DNA of 64,000 nucleotides from Sapria himalayana (Eukaryota > Streptophyta > Magnoliopsida > Malpighiales > Rafflesiaceae): assembly GCA_029783825.1 (NCBI GenBank), contig JAREIK010000801.1:5306890-5370889 (forward strand), given 5' to 3'. The notes beneath the pieces are model-generated. The model was not told where the DNA came from. It made no database searches and saw nothing but the letters and a program-made list of their open reading frames with translations. Positions 1-12,900 of this stretch are shown in pieces. Position 1 is the stretch's first letter; each line of letters begins with the position of its first letter. Made by a program: the position numbers and the translations under genes.

Positions 1-903
1 TATTATTTGGTGCATGGTCTAGTTGCTGTTTGGATTCATCATTTCATGCTGGATGAATTCTGACAATTAATCTAATTCATAATTTTTTTATTTATTGTGC
101 AATTACACAAATATCAATATATCGGTTCAAATAAGAATTTTAAAGTTAAATATGCTTAAGCAAAAATGATATTGAGATGACTAATTATTTGAGATTTTTT
201 TGTGTTGGATGTATATGTTTGAGATTTATCAGATGATGTCTCTATTATTTTTGGAGATAAGACTATTGAGATATTAATCTTTTTTAGGTCTCGTACTAAA
301 GTGTGAGAGACTTTTGCACTGGGTACAACCTTTGACCTCCGTGGGTTTTTTTTTTCCTAGTTAATTACATGGTACTACGAAGCTGTCATACATACTGCTT
401 TGCTTTTTTTTTTTTGGACAATGCAGTTTTTAAAATTAATAAAAAGGTGCAAAAGCATGATATTTTAAAGTAGCTTAACTAGAATTAGCCGTCTATAGAG
501 TACCTTGTCCATTTACTTAATCTCGGACCCATTGATTTATTTCTATCTTTCTGAATTAACATTCTATTTTTACCAACTGTGCATGTCCCAAACTGTAGAG
601 TACCTTGTCCATTTACTTAATCTCGGACCCATTGATTTATTTCTATCTTTCTGAATTAACATTCTATTTTTACCAACTGTGCATGTCCCAAACTGTATTT
701 GTAGTTAAAATCTTTTTCTTTTTCATAAAAAAGACAAGGGGCAAAGTAAAGCACCATAATTTTTTGAACAACACTGTTTTATCTTTATGATCCAAACAAG
801 CTAGCATAATGCAAATGGGTATTTGAAATTCTATTATAGTGCTAGATACGTGAAGGCATGGATCTTTTTGTATCCCACATTGCTGATGTGCTCTTTATTG
901 TAG
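1..903 (+). other. NDX intron (left edge), no exon recognised
   Basis: This AT-rich sequence precedes the first recognised exon. In the frame of that exon the codon just upstream is TAG (901-903), which is also the acceptor AG, so the exon cannot extend left. The pyrimidine-rich run before 903 fits an acceptor. Apart from a 100-bp tandem duplication, nothing coding was found. Confidence 0.7.
497..697. repeat. Tandem duplication, 100-bp unit, two copies
   Basis: The sequence from about 497 to 597 is repeated from about 597 to 697 with essentially no differences; the word taccttgtccatttacttaa starts at 501 and again at 601. The near identity, unlike the decayed TEs nearby, points to a recent duplication. 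An assembly artefact is possible because the copies are so alike. Confidence 0.9.
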
Positions 904-957
904 ATTCTAGAACCCATTTTAACAAGGCTTGGAGAGTTTCATGGAAAAATCCGATCT
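904..957 (+). CDS. NDX: NDX exon (18 codons, [18 protein letters not shown])
   Basis: Acceptor AG at 902-903 and donor GT at 958-959 bound an 18-codon exon in phase 0. The peptide matches the conserved NDX segment that leads into [10 protein letters not shown] in the next exon. The donor (TCT then GTATTT) is weak, and the following 111-nt intron has no stop in frame, so reading through is possible. Confidence 0.8.
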
Positions 958-3900
958 GTATTTTTACTTAATTTGTTGACTGTGGATGGCATAATGCTTG
1001 GCCGCAATAGGCTTTATTGTTCATATACTGATTCATCTTTTAATTCTTTAAATCTTTTATGTTCTCAGACTGAAGTTCTGAGTGCAATGTTTTGCCTCCC
1101 TAATGGAGACTTCTTGTCAATTTGGTGTTCTTCTGAGTTTCCAGAAAAGGAAGAAGATGCAGTTCTGGAGTATGATACATTTGTAGCAGTTGGATGGGTG
1201 TTGGATGCTTTATCATCATTGGATGTATTGGATGTCTTTAATCAAGAAATTTTAGTACCATCTGGTGGCATGCCTCAAGCTACTTATGCACATCAAAGAA
1301 CTTCATTATTTGTCAAAGTGATTGCCAACCTTCATTGTTTTGTACCCAACATTTGTGAAGGTTTTCTCTATTTCAATTTCCTACATTTTTCAATGTTTTT
1401 TTTTTTTGATATTTGTGGGTGTCCGTGCTAGCTTTCGCACACCTCAACTAATCCCATGAGGAAGTGGGCCTCCTCCAGGTCCTACCTTTTAGTAAGTCCC
1501 TGCAGGTGCATAGTTTAGATTCAGAAATAGATTTCAACCTAAGACTTCATGGATAAACTGCATGCCAGTAACTGATCCCTGCTACATGGACAATGCTTGC
1601 GAGCATTCTGGTTCAATTTGCTGTGATGGCTTTTTGTATGTTATAATTCAATTTTATTCTGTACCACAGAGGAAGAAAGGAATTTATTTCTTCATAAGTT
1701 CCTTGATTGTCTATTGATCGATCCATCTAATTCATTGCCGGGGTTTTCTTTCCCCTATGGTGGTCTAAAGGCAATTACGGTTTGCAGCAACTTGTGTTAA
1801 GTATCACTCGCAAGATTTCTCGTTGGAAACATTTTACAGTAACTCACTGCAAATCACTTGCATGTGTAGGTTCATTGTTGAGCCACGCAGAATCATTAAT
1901 TCCCAGCTTTGTGAATGCAGAAGATCTGCAACTCTTAAGGCAATTTAATGCTTAAATTATTGGTCTTTTATCTTTGGTTTGGATTTAAATTATAGAGAAA
2001 TGGTTGATTGTTGTCTTAATGAACATTTGTACGCAAGTTGATCTTTTATATTTTACAGTTAATATATATATTTTTTCTAGCATTTCTCTGAATTGTGACA
2101 TTGGCAAACCCTCTCAAAATTAATCAAATTTGACCCAGGTGAAAATTTTAATTCAGAATAGTTTTAAAATAAGATATTAATATATCAATGAAATATTCTA
2201 ATATGGGCCCAACATTGAGACTGTCATTTGTCATTTAGGTTATAAATTTTTTAATTTAGATGGAGTTAACTTTGACAAATACTACTATAATCAGGAGTTG
2301 GTGATTTCGAAAAATGCTTCATATCGAATTTCTATGGTTTGCCTCGTCGACTCAATTTTTGTTGAATACATTGTAATGGTTTAGCTGCCATAAGATGTAT
2401 TTCTGTTCAAGATATTAATTTTAGTTGAATATTTTGAAGGTCATGATACTAATTTATATGTTTTATTAGAGTAAAGTACATCTATCACTTCTAATATAAT
2501 ATAATATTATAATGAGTGAGATCATATCTCAAAAAGAGATGAATTCTAGTTGCATTAGTAATAAAGAAGTAAAAGAAGGAAGATTATATCAAATTAATAA
2601 AATCTATATGTTTGCATATTGAGTACAACTCATTAGTCTATTCTAAAAAGTAATAGGAAAGTCAAAATTAAATGATTTCTTATTGGTTCATATGATTTGT
2701 TGGCAGACTCATCTTTAGTATGAATATATTGTGTATGTCTCATTCTCTTATTATAAATTATAAATCGTGAGTGATTAAGTCTCATAGCCTTTAACTAATC
2801 ATAAGCTTAAAATAGAGTAAACTTGTAGACTACTATATCATCTGGATTTGAGATATTTTTTATCGGAAATATTGCTCTATCAAGAGTCAATATGATATGT
2901 ACTTGTTGGTATATACGCTGACTATATAAGAGTATCATTATAATATAAATCAACTAGCTTAGATGTAAATGATAGATAATTCCTTCCTAATTGGAGGTAT
3001 GTTGATTTAGATGTTGAAATATATTTATATATTTTTTGAGTTCAAAAGTAATCATGAAATATATCCCAAGCTTATAGAAGTCAACTTATCTCATCATAGG
3101 AAGTGATTGTGATCAATAATCTCTTATAGAAGTCAACTTATAGAAGTCAACTTATCCCAACCTTTGAGAGTACTAAAGTACTCTCAAAGACTTAGAGGGG
3201 CATGAAATAATCTCTTTTTTGGATGCATGACATGAAATGATGCATATTGAGAAATGATAAAAAAAATATTTAGTTGATATTATAGTTCGTGGTTAATATC
3301 ATATCCCCAAAAATATTTTTATAACATTCTTTTCACATAGATATTTATTATTTTTTTATATAATCTCATTTTTTGAGGGTATGTTAACATAATATATCTG
3401 GTATATAATCCCGTGTTCTATAGAGTAAATGTTAAAATAATTTGATAAATATTTTAATATATTATTATTTCTTATTGAATTAATTTTTTATCATTTTTTA
3501 AAATTACTATAAAATTAAAAAAATTTGACTTAGACAAAAAAATAAAATATGAATAATTATTAATAAAAAATAATAAAATATATAAAATTTTCTTGAGTTT
3601 TATCTGTACTAAGTTAACATATATCTGTGTGTATTAAATCAAATATTTTCTTAGTCACACTAATATAACATTCATTATATAAAGTTGTGATATATTTTTC
3701 TAATTGATTTATCTTATATTTTAGGATATAAATATTTTAACAATAAAATAAAGTTTTTTCAAGTTAGTAGTGACTTGTAAACATATTGAAAATACATAAA
3801 TAAAAGGTATAATACACTCAAATATTTTACTAGAAGTGAAGTCATATACCCAATATTGCTCAAACTCAAAGTAAGTCTTTCTTAGAGTTTCATATCTGCA

Positions 3901-6900
3901 ATAATTATTTATAAAAAAAAATAAAGATAGAATTTGATTGTCTTGAAAATTATTAGTTAGACCATCGGAAATAAATAAAATTTGAGTAAGAAACAAATAA
4001 CCAAATTAATTTGTTTTAATATTTAATGATTTTTGAGGGATTATCATTAATTATCACAATATTAAAAGAATAAAAAAATTAGTGAAAATAAAATATTTAT
4101 TAATAATCTGAGTATTAATTCTTGTGTTAATAATTTAAGAGTCTAAAATAGAAATACGAGTAATAAAATCATTAATACTTGAAAAAAATCAAAAGTGTCT
4201 ACAACTATTTGAAAGAAAAGTTTCATATATTTCTCTCTGTATGTATAATGATGAATAAATAATGAAAATTCTATGATGACTATGGTAGTAAGACTATTTC
4301 TTAATACTCTTTAGTCCCCTTTGCTTTTTCTTTGGAAAAATTATGAATATATTTCTTTGATACATCATCATTTATTCCTATAATATGACAAATTTCTTGT
4401 GTTTACTTACTGATGTCATATCATAGTTCTCCCAATTAAAATTAACAGTTTAGGATTTTATGTCCTAATAAAAAAAAATTTCAAAACAGTTTAGTTCTTC
4501 TCAAATTGCATGCTTATTTTTGAATAATTAATGAGGGAAATGATACACTTCCCTCGGTATAAAAACTTGAAAATGATCATAAGTAGCAATGAGAAAATGG
4601 AAGGACGAGAATTGGCAATATTGTTAATAAATTTATTCTAATACCTTGTTGAAATATACATATATCAAATGTAAAAATCATATTTTCCTTGCCAACGCAT
4701 AAATACAAAAGTATATTAAAAAAAATGAAGCTTCTTTTATGATGGCCATTTCTTTATTTAAGACTCCTAGTACAAAAGGTGAATATTAAATTTGCATTAA
4801 AACAAATAATATTCAATATATGCATGACATATTGGCCATTTTTTTGTCTTATCCTTTCTATTTCAATGAAAATGAAAAATATTAATTCTTGCATAGACTT
4901 TGGAAATATTTTCAATGTTTTTATGAAAACTTGTTTTTATTTACTAGAATTTATTTTCAGTTTGAAAAACTATGGACACTGTCTTTTTTGTCAATCTAAA
5001 TTTGTGTATTTTATTTCAAAATTTGCATATTTAGAAATTCGAATTGCTTCTTTTTAATTTACTAATCACTAGTCTTCAAAGAACACATTTTAATTATATA
5101 AAAGTGAACCCAACCTTGATGTTGAGTACCCATCTTCATAACATTCAAAACAATACCCCCCACAACAACACCATTTTCTTAAAAGTTCACCTGTAGGTTA
5201 CTGCAGAGTGCTGCTTTCACATTGACATGCCTTTTTGTCAAACTTATAATCTATCAATATTTCATTTCGAAATCTTTGCTGCATAAGCAGATTTACATTC
5301 TGTTTTAATGTTTTGTGACAGAGTTTTTTATAATCAATTACAATCATTAAGTTTTCAAGGGAACTTTGAAGAAAAACAAGTAAAGTTCTCTTTTTTTATT
5401 CTCTTTCATTTCACCTTGTTAGTTATAATTATACTTCTAGAAAACTCTGCAGATCAAGCCTGAGGGTTCTGTTTATTTGGACATGTTCTCTCAACTCCAC
5501 ATCAGTGATGATCATCAGGTGAATCTGCAATTGTTGCTTTTCTCATAGTTATTATTGTCTTTTGGTACAAGTGTTAGTTTCAAAAAATTATTTTTAGTAC
5601 ATGTTGAAAACTTAACAAGAACTAATATAATGAAAATAATAATATCATATTCATTCATATAAAACAATTGCATAATGAGGGAATACATATGAACTACAAG
5701 CACATGGAACAATCATACAAGTCTTAGGTGCACTTCTAATAATATATGTTGAGTTGTAAAACAAAAAATAACAGAAACTCAATAGAATGGAATGATAATA
5801 GGTGTACAAGAGAGATTCTTATATATTGGGCCATCCCATAGATTGGGTGTTTTAATTCATAATGCAAAAATTAAAAGTAAAAAATAAAAAATATTGTAAA
5901 CTATAATATTATCTCTTAAGTTTGTATGTAAAGATTCAAAATATTAAGCTCTGAGAAAAGAATTATTAGATAAGATATCTTTAAAGTTTTTGTCAAGATA
6001 TTCATTGACTATCATGTTGTCAGAATATAAATTCTAAAAATAATTTTATTTTGAATTTTCTCTATAAGGAAAAAATAATTTACTTTTATATATTTTATAT
6101 GCTTGTGAAATATAAAATTAGATTTTCTTGAGTAGGTATTGGATCTAAAATATATAGTAGGTGATTATTATCATTATTTTGAATAATATCTTTGTACTGG
6201 ACTATGACGTACGGGCACGGGGATACGACATGATAGGATATGGGGATATAACAAATCTTAAAAAACTAGGATACGGATACGGCTAGGACACAGCTAATTC
6301 CATATAATTTGCATATTTATATATTATATTTATTCATTCAAATAAATTATATACTAAATATTTATATATTGCATATTTATAAATTAAAATAAACATTTAA
6401 ATCCCCTCCCCCCAATGTTACTGCTTTGAAATCCCGAAGATAACCCCCTTTGAGGTCTCAACTGGGCTGGGCCGGCCCAGTCCAGCAAGAGGCACGACAA
6501 GATTCGGCCATGCTTGAGCCGGCACGGCACGGGAATTTTTCGTGTCCGTGCCCGTGCCTTGCTTGTCCACGGCACCAACCATGCTGTGCCGAGGCAAACT
6601 GGGCCTTGTGCACGTGCTTGGCTCGGCACGGCATCTCGGCACGAGTTGAGAAACCCTAATTTTTTTAAATTAGGGTTTTGGCGGCGAGGCGGCGCGTGCC
6701 GAAACTCTAATTTTTTTTAAATTAGGGGTTCGGTTGCCCGGAGGTACGACGGCGCGTGGTTCCGTGGCACGGCGGCATTATGGTGCACGTCGAAATCCTA
6801 ATTTTTTTTAAATTAGGGGTTCGGCCCGACCGAGCCAAACCGGATGGATTCGTGCCGCGGGCCCGTGCCGGGCTGATCTCCACAGAACCGTGCCGAGCCA

Positions 6901-9900
6901 GGCACGACATGGTACGGTAACCGTGCCATGCCTGGCTTGGCACGAAAGCACGGTTGGGCCGGCTAAAAATGGGCAGTGCAGGTCCGGCACGTCCCGTTTG
7001 ACACCTCTAAATTTCATACCTCGGCATCATCGGTCACTCAGCATTGTCAGTGAAATCCTCCCTATTTTAAGCTTGTGTTTTCATCATAAATACATGTTGA
7101 ATATGTATTTGATGTGTCCAACAATATGCCACGTGATGTATCAGACACATATTAGTCAATGATATGTCACGTGACATCTTGGAAACGTATTCGACGCGTG
7201 TCCATATCGTATCCACGTATCCGAGATGGTGAGACGGCTGTACAATGCCGTATCCATGCTTCATAGGTATTGGATATCAAAATAATAAAATTTTTAATTT
7301 TTTCTAAAGATAATATTGTCTCTAAGAATGGTATGAAAATTTGTTGTAGATATTCTCTTGGCATAAATTAATCCCTAACTTGAATTAGAATGTCCGATTT
7401 AATTGCAAGTACTTGTATATTGTTGAAAAAAATTCTGTATTTGAGATTTTTTTCATATATCTCAATATACACAGAGTTGTGTATATTTTAATTTTTTGAT
7501 AAGAATCTATGAAATGATTAATTATATTGATTATATAAATTATATATGATTTAGTGATTGTAAGATAATTAATTTTTTTATGAGTTTTTGATAATTATAT
7601 AGTCAAATGAATGAGATATAGACACATCAGATAAAAATTAGTACTTGAATTAATAGGAATATTTGTTTGAGCGCAACTCAAAACTTCAATCTCAGTAAGT
7701 GTATCAAATGCATACATCCTCTATAACAATAATCTCACTTGGAGTAGGTCATCTCTATCTCAACATTTTTTTGTAGGCCTTCTCTTGGCTTAATTTAATA
7801 CCTAACTTAAATTTGAATCTCTAATTAATTGCAAGTATTCATATATTGTCAAAAAAGATTTAATATTTTAAAGACTTTTTCACATATCTTAATATACAAT
7901 GAGTTGTGTATACTTGAATTTTTTGATAAAAATTTAAGAAATGATTAATTATATCGGTTACATAAATTATATATGATTTGATGATAGTAAGATAATTAAT
8001 TTTTCCTATGATTTTTTGATAAATTAGAGTTAAATGAATAAGGCACATTAGATAAAAAAATTAATACTTGGATTAATAGGAATCTTTGTTAGAACACAAC
8101 TCAAAACTTCAACCTCAGTAAAAATATCAAGTGCATACCTCCTATTTAACACAATAATCTCATTTGAAATAGTTAATCTCTATCTCAAAAGTATTTTAAG
8201 TCTCACAATTATTGTGTTGAGTGATTTCTATCTTATCATATCTTATAATAAGAATATTATTTACATAGACAATAAATAAAATTATTATGAGGTCTGAGTT
8301 CCTTTGGAAAGATAAAGATAAATTCATAATATACTTATGTAAATTAAATAAAATATTTTTTTGTAAAAACTTAGTTAACTAGACTCTCGGTGTCTATTTT
8401 AGTTTATATGATACATTTTGTAATTTATAATTTGTATATAATTGTGTTACTTGAAACTCAGCTAATTGTTTCATATACATTACTTATTCAAGGATATAAA
8501 AATTTGTAACATATTGATTGTAAGAGAAAATATCCTATTAATTCATATTAAACTACTTGGTAAATTTTCTTTCTATAAGTATGAATATACGATGATTTAT
8601 CTTTTCACTTAGACATGTCTTAATAGTTCTCAAGTCTTATTTGAATGGGGAATATCTATCTCTTCTATCATAGTTTAATATTATCTTAGATGAAATAATA
8701 CCTCAAAAAATTTGAGTATCATATCATCATAAAAAATATAGTAGGGGTAAAACAAGGATGAAGACTTGAGCATGATAAAATCTATAACATTAGGTGTTAG
8801 ATTCAACTCTTTTGTTCCTTCCTAAGGATGATTAAAATGTCAAAATCATGAATTGGTTGTAGGATCATTTTGCTCATTAATAGACTCATCTTTTGTATGA
8901 GTAAGTTATATATGTTCTTTTCTCTTAGTATATATTTTAAATCTTGAGTTGTTAAATCTTCTAATTTCTAACTTAAAATGGGCATGAATCGAGATAGACT
9001 CGTCTTTCTATGTCAGTTGGATTTGAGAAAGAAAATTTATTCTTGAAAAATCCTACTTATCCTAGAATCAATTTTATGTGTACTTATTGATATATATTAT
9101 GAAATCGTGGATTAATAAATTCAAATATGATTAACAAGTGACTATATCTTAAGATGTTATACAAGAGGAATTATTGAAAAGTATAAATTTATAGGTTCAT
9201 ATGTATCTCTTTTATTCTCACTCACTTTGAACTTGCTAAAAAAGAGTTGTACTAAAAAATCAACATTAATATTTACTAATATCTTATTAAATTCTGATAA
9301 AAAATACTTATATATATTTTTGGCATTGAAGTATCTAAAAATGACACATCTTAAGGTCATACGTGTCATCTTTTCTCTTACTAGAGAAAAATCATGGACA
9401 GGGTAAGTTTTACCACAAACTTTGGAAATATTTTAAATATTTTTTTGATATCAAGATGAAATATTTAAAGAGATTATTTTGTTATAGAGAAGGTATCCAT
9501 TTGAATTCTTAGTAGATCAAGCTCTCGGTGATTATTTCAGATCATGCAATACATTTTGTTATATATAATTTGTATCTGATTGTGATGCTTGAAACTTAGA
9601 TGGCTGCTCCATAACCTGCTCAATGCCATTATAAAAAAATATTCTTGATGCTTAACTAGTGAAATAAAAATTCATAACTAAGTCATTATGGCTAGGAGAA
9701 AAAATATCATGTTAATTCACCTCAAATAATTGAGTGAATCTCATTTTAAAGTGATATACCTTTTCACTTGGCTATGTCTTCATAGTAAAAATTGATTTGC
9801 AACTAACAACAAACTTTACGGAATATGGTGGTACTAATTATCATGTCTTATTTAAGTGGACAACATTTATCTATTTCATAATGGTTTGACTTTCTTATGG

Positions 9901-12900
9901 AGGAGATAATGCTTCAAGAGACTTGAGTTTCTTATATCATTGGGGAAAATAGTAAAAAAAGTATAATAAGGAAAAATGCACGAATATGACAATATCAATG
10001 AAATATGAGTATTAAATATATCACTTTTATTTTATTTAGAGAGTAATTAAAAGATCAAAATCATATGGACTAGATGCAGGATCATCTAAATTTTTGATAT
10101 ACTCTAGTATGAATAGACTATAATAGGATATACTCGTTGACTATTTTGTCATTTGGGCTCGAGGAATGTTTTACTTCCTAAAAAACTTTGCTCTCTATAC
10201 AATAAATTTAATATATGATTGTTGGTATATAAGATAAATATATTAGAGTATCATAATAATGGATATCAAGTTCAATGTAATTAACAAGTGATTCTTTCCT
10301 TACATGAGGTACAAACAGAACTATAGAAGAGTAGGAAAAAGTAATAGGTGAAGATGTAATTTTTGAATTCTTATTTTCATTAGGCTTGTTAAAAAATTCT
10401 TACTCAAAAAGGTAATATCAATACTCAAATTCTTGTAAAAAATGTTTATATATTATTTTTGGATAATGATAAAAGAATATCTCAAGATAATAGGTTTCAT
10501 CTTGTCTCATTTTAGGGAGTATTCTCCTAAGTTCTAGGAGATATGCTAAACACTTGCTCTCAAGGATGAAAAACCTAAAAGAGCTCATGATGAGAAAGGA
10601 CAATTGATAATAGCTGGTTGATTAGATTGTTTGTACCACTTTGCTCTAAGAGAGTTTTGAAATATTAATATTAAAGATGAGTATCCGAGTTATCTTAATT
10701 AGTTGTCTATTTTTTTAAATAATACAATTATGTGGGGCATGCCAGTATTGATAGTCTTGTATATAATCTTGTAATTTATATGGTAAGTGATGAAATTCCT
10801 TGATATTTATTCTAATGGATTGTTACACATTATTTTATAATTTTTTATTAAATTAATTTTGTAATCAATTTTGATATATTTGAAAAATAAAAAAAATTAT
10901 GATCTAAAACTAGAAATGAATACCTACATAATTTGAGAATAATTATTAATAAAAATAATAAAGTATTGAATTTTTTGTTGTCTTATTTTTATCAGGTTCT
11001 CATTTATTTTAGTGTATTGAATTGAATGAGCTTTTATTCATATAATTCTAATAGACAAAATAAAAAGCTCTATTATTCTTTCCTAATTGATATGTTTCAC
11101 ATTTTAAAGTAGAAATATCCTTCAACTATGATAAATAATTATCAACTTGACTATAAATGTGTAATTTAGTTAAAAATGTATAAATGAAAGATCTAACATT
11201 TTCAAATACCATAGAAAAAAAAGTATAATATATTTTGTTTAATCACAAAGAAAGTTCTTAGAATTATTTAATTTTAACAAATAAAAAATAATAGAAAAGA
11301 AAATTAAGTTATAACTTAGTTGTTTGAATAGATAATTCATGGAAAAAAATTAACGTAACTAAAGGAGATAAACAAAATATATTAAAAAAATAAAAAATCA
11401 AGTTGAATATTATCATATTCAATAGCTTACCAAAAGATGATCATTGGCTATATAATAATATATAATGAGCATACAAAAATTGAGTTATAATGATTAGTAG
11501 TTTTCAAAATGTTATCATAGTTAGTAACCTATAATAGTTAGTAACCTACTCAGATTTGTTATCTACAACATGAACATTCTTATTAGTGGGATCATAAAAA
11601 AACTTACTCATACCCATTGTTCCTCTCCATTGAGTTGGTAAACAGGCTTGTTAACATCTTGGATTTTGTTGAGTCATGTCTTCCCTAGCACATGCCTAAT
11701 CCAAGCTAGCCTAGGTGTGTGGTAGATTAACTTGGGTGCATTGTTGACTTTGTTGGTTGTTACCTTGGTTCGGTTCAAGCTATTACTCACACATCATATA
11801 TATATATATAATATTAAAAAATTTTCAAAATGAATAACTTAAATTTCATAAAAAATATTTAATTTAATTGTAATATAAAGAAAAATATAATATTTAAAAA
11901 TGGAATACATCCAATTTTCAAACTAGTATTTTTTTAAAAATAAAAATAAATTAATACTCTTTAGATATCAGTAATGTTCTTTGATACAGAATAATGATCA
12001 TCGTTTATCAATTTCTGAGTATGAGACATGTTAATATTTTTTCCTAATTAATATGTTAATTAGGAAATATTCTAGAGATTTATATCATACCAACTAAATT
12101 GGTGTGAGTAAAAACTTATTAGATCTCATACATGCATACGCCTAAATATCTAGTAGAGGTTTTTGAACGGGCAGAAAATAGAGGGAGGAGAAATTGCATA
12201 AACTATAAAAATTAGTTTTTTCTTTTTTAATCAATACATGGCCATATATATGTTTGGGGTTTTTGAACATATATATGGCCATGTCTACGCTATAGTGTAA
12301 GACATGTTAACATGTCCAACACCAATATTTCTTCCTAATTAATGTGTCTATACTAAAGTATGAGAAATATTAATTAAAAAAATATATTAGATATTTCTAT
12401 CATTTTCATAAAATTTATGTAAGAATTTATTTGTTACCTCTAGATTTCGGGTTTTTGATTGGGCACAATTGAGAGAGGAAGGAAATATTGCATAAACACT
12501 AAAAATTGGTATTTCTTTCTACTTTTTTTAATTAATACAAGGCTATTTATTATATACGTGGTTTGGTACATTTCACAAGTTGGGTGCTCCCAAATAATAA
12601 GGAAAAAATAAGGGCATTCTCCTTTAAGTTGGGGCGTACGTACAAGTCACCAATTCCTAATTTGAAAAAGAGAGAAATAACTTATGATCTTTTAAAAATA
12701 TTTGTGAAGATATCTCAAGTATGATCGCTAGTAGCTATGTAAGTCATATCAATTGAATTATTATGAATTTTTTTTAAATGAAATGATAATTAATCTAAAT
12801 ATATTTTATTTGCTCATTGAATATTGAGTTGGCTGCAATGTGTTAGTTGCCTGACTATCACAGATAAGTATCATTGATTTCTGAATTGGTAGATAAAGTT

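Larger units (their letters stand above)
5920..9470 (-). mobile_element. Ty1/copia relic b, antisense, split by a MULE MITE
   Basis: On the minus strand, 8740-9060 reads as the pre-RT segment of copia (an [10 protein letters not shown] stretch in place of IALRKGKR, then MIEEID), and 7290-8240 as RT-RNase H with many stops. It is the same family and orientation as the relic at 33200-36330: text at 5990-6180 and 33230-33370 is alike. The MULE MITE at 6203-7266 lies between 5990-6180 and 7290. Heavily mutated; ends approximate. Confidence 0.6.

Noticed and set aside
1..60. Candidate NDX exon at the left edge
   Set aside because: It reads LVHGLVAVWIHHFMLDEF then stop, with no NDX match and no donor at a suitable phase.
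605..790. 61-codon plus-strand open frame
   Set aside because: Sits in the 100-bp duplication in an intron; hydrophobic AT-rich peptide, no NDX similarity.
4779..5057. 92-codon plus-strand open frame
   Set aside because: AT-rich Phe/Ile/Asn peptide inside the GC-AG intron, no motif; too long a frame for chance alone is not unusual at this composition and window size.
6384..7017. Several overlapping open frames on both strands (60-90 codons)
   Set aside because: They all lie in the GC-rich body of a hAT MITE, where stops are rare by composition. Their peptides are low-complexity and overlap on both strands.
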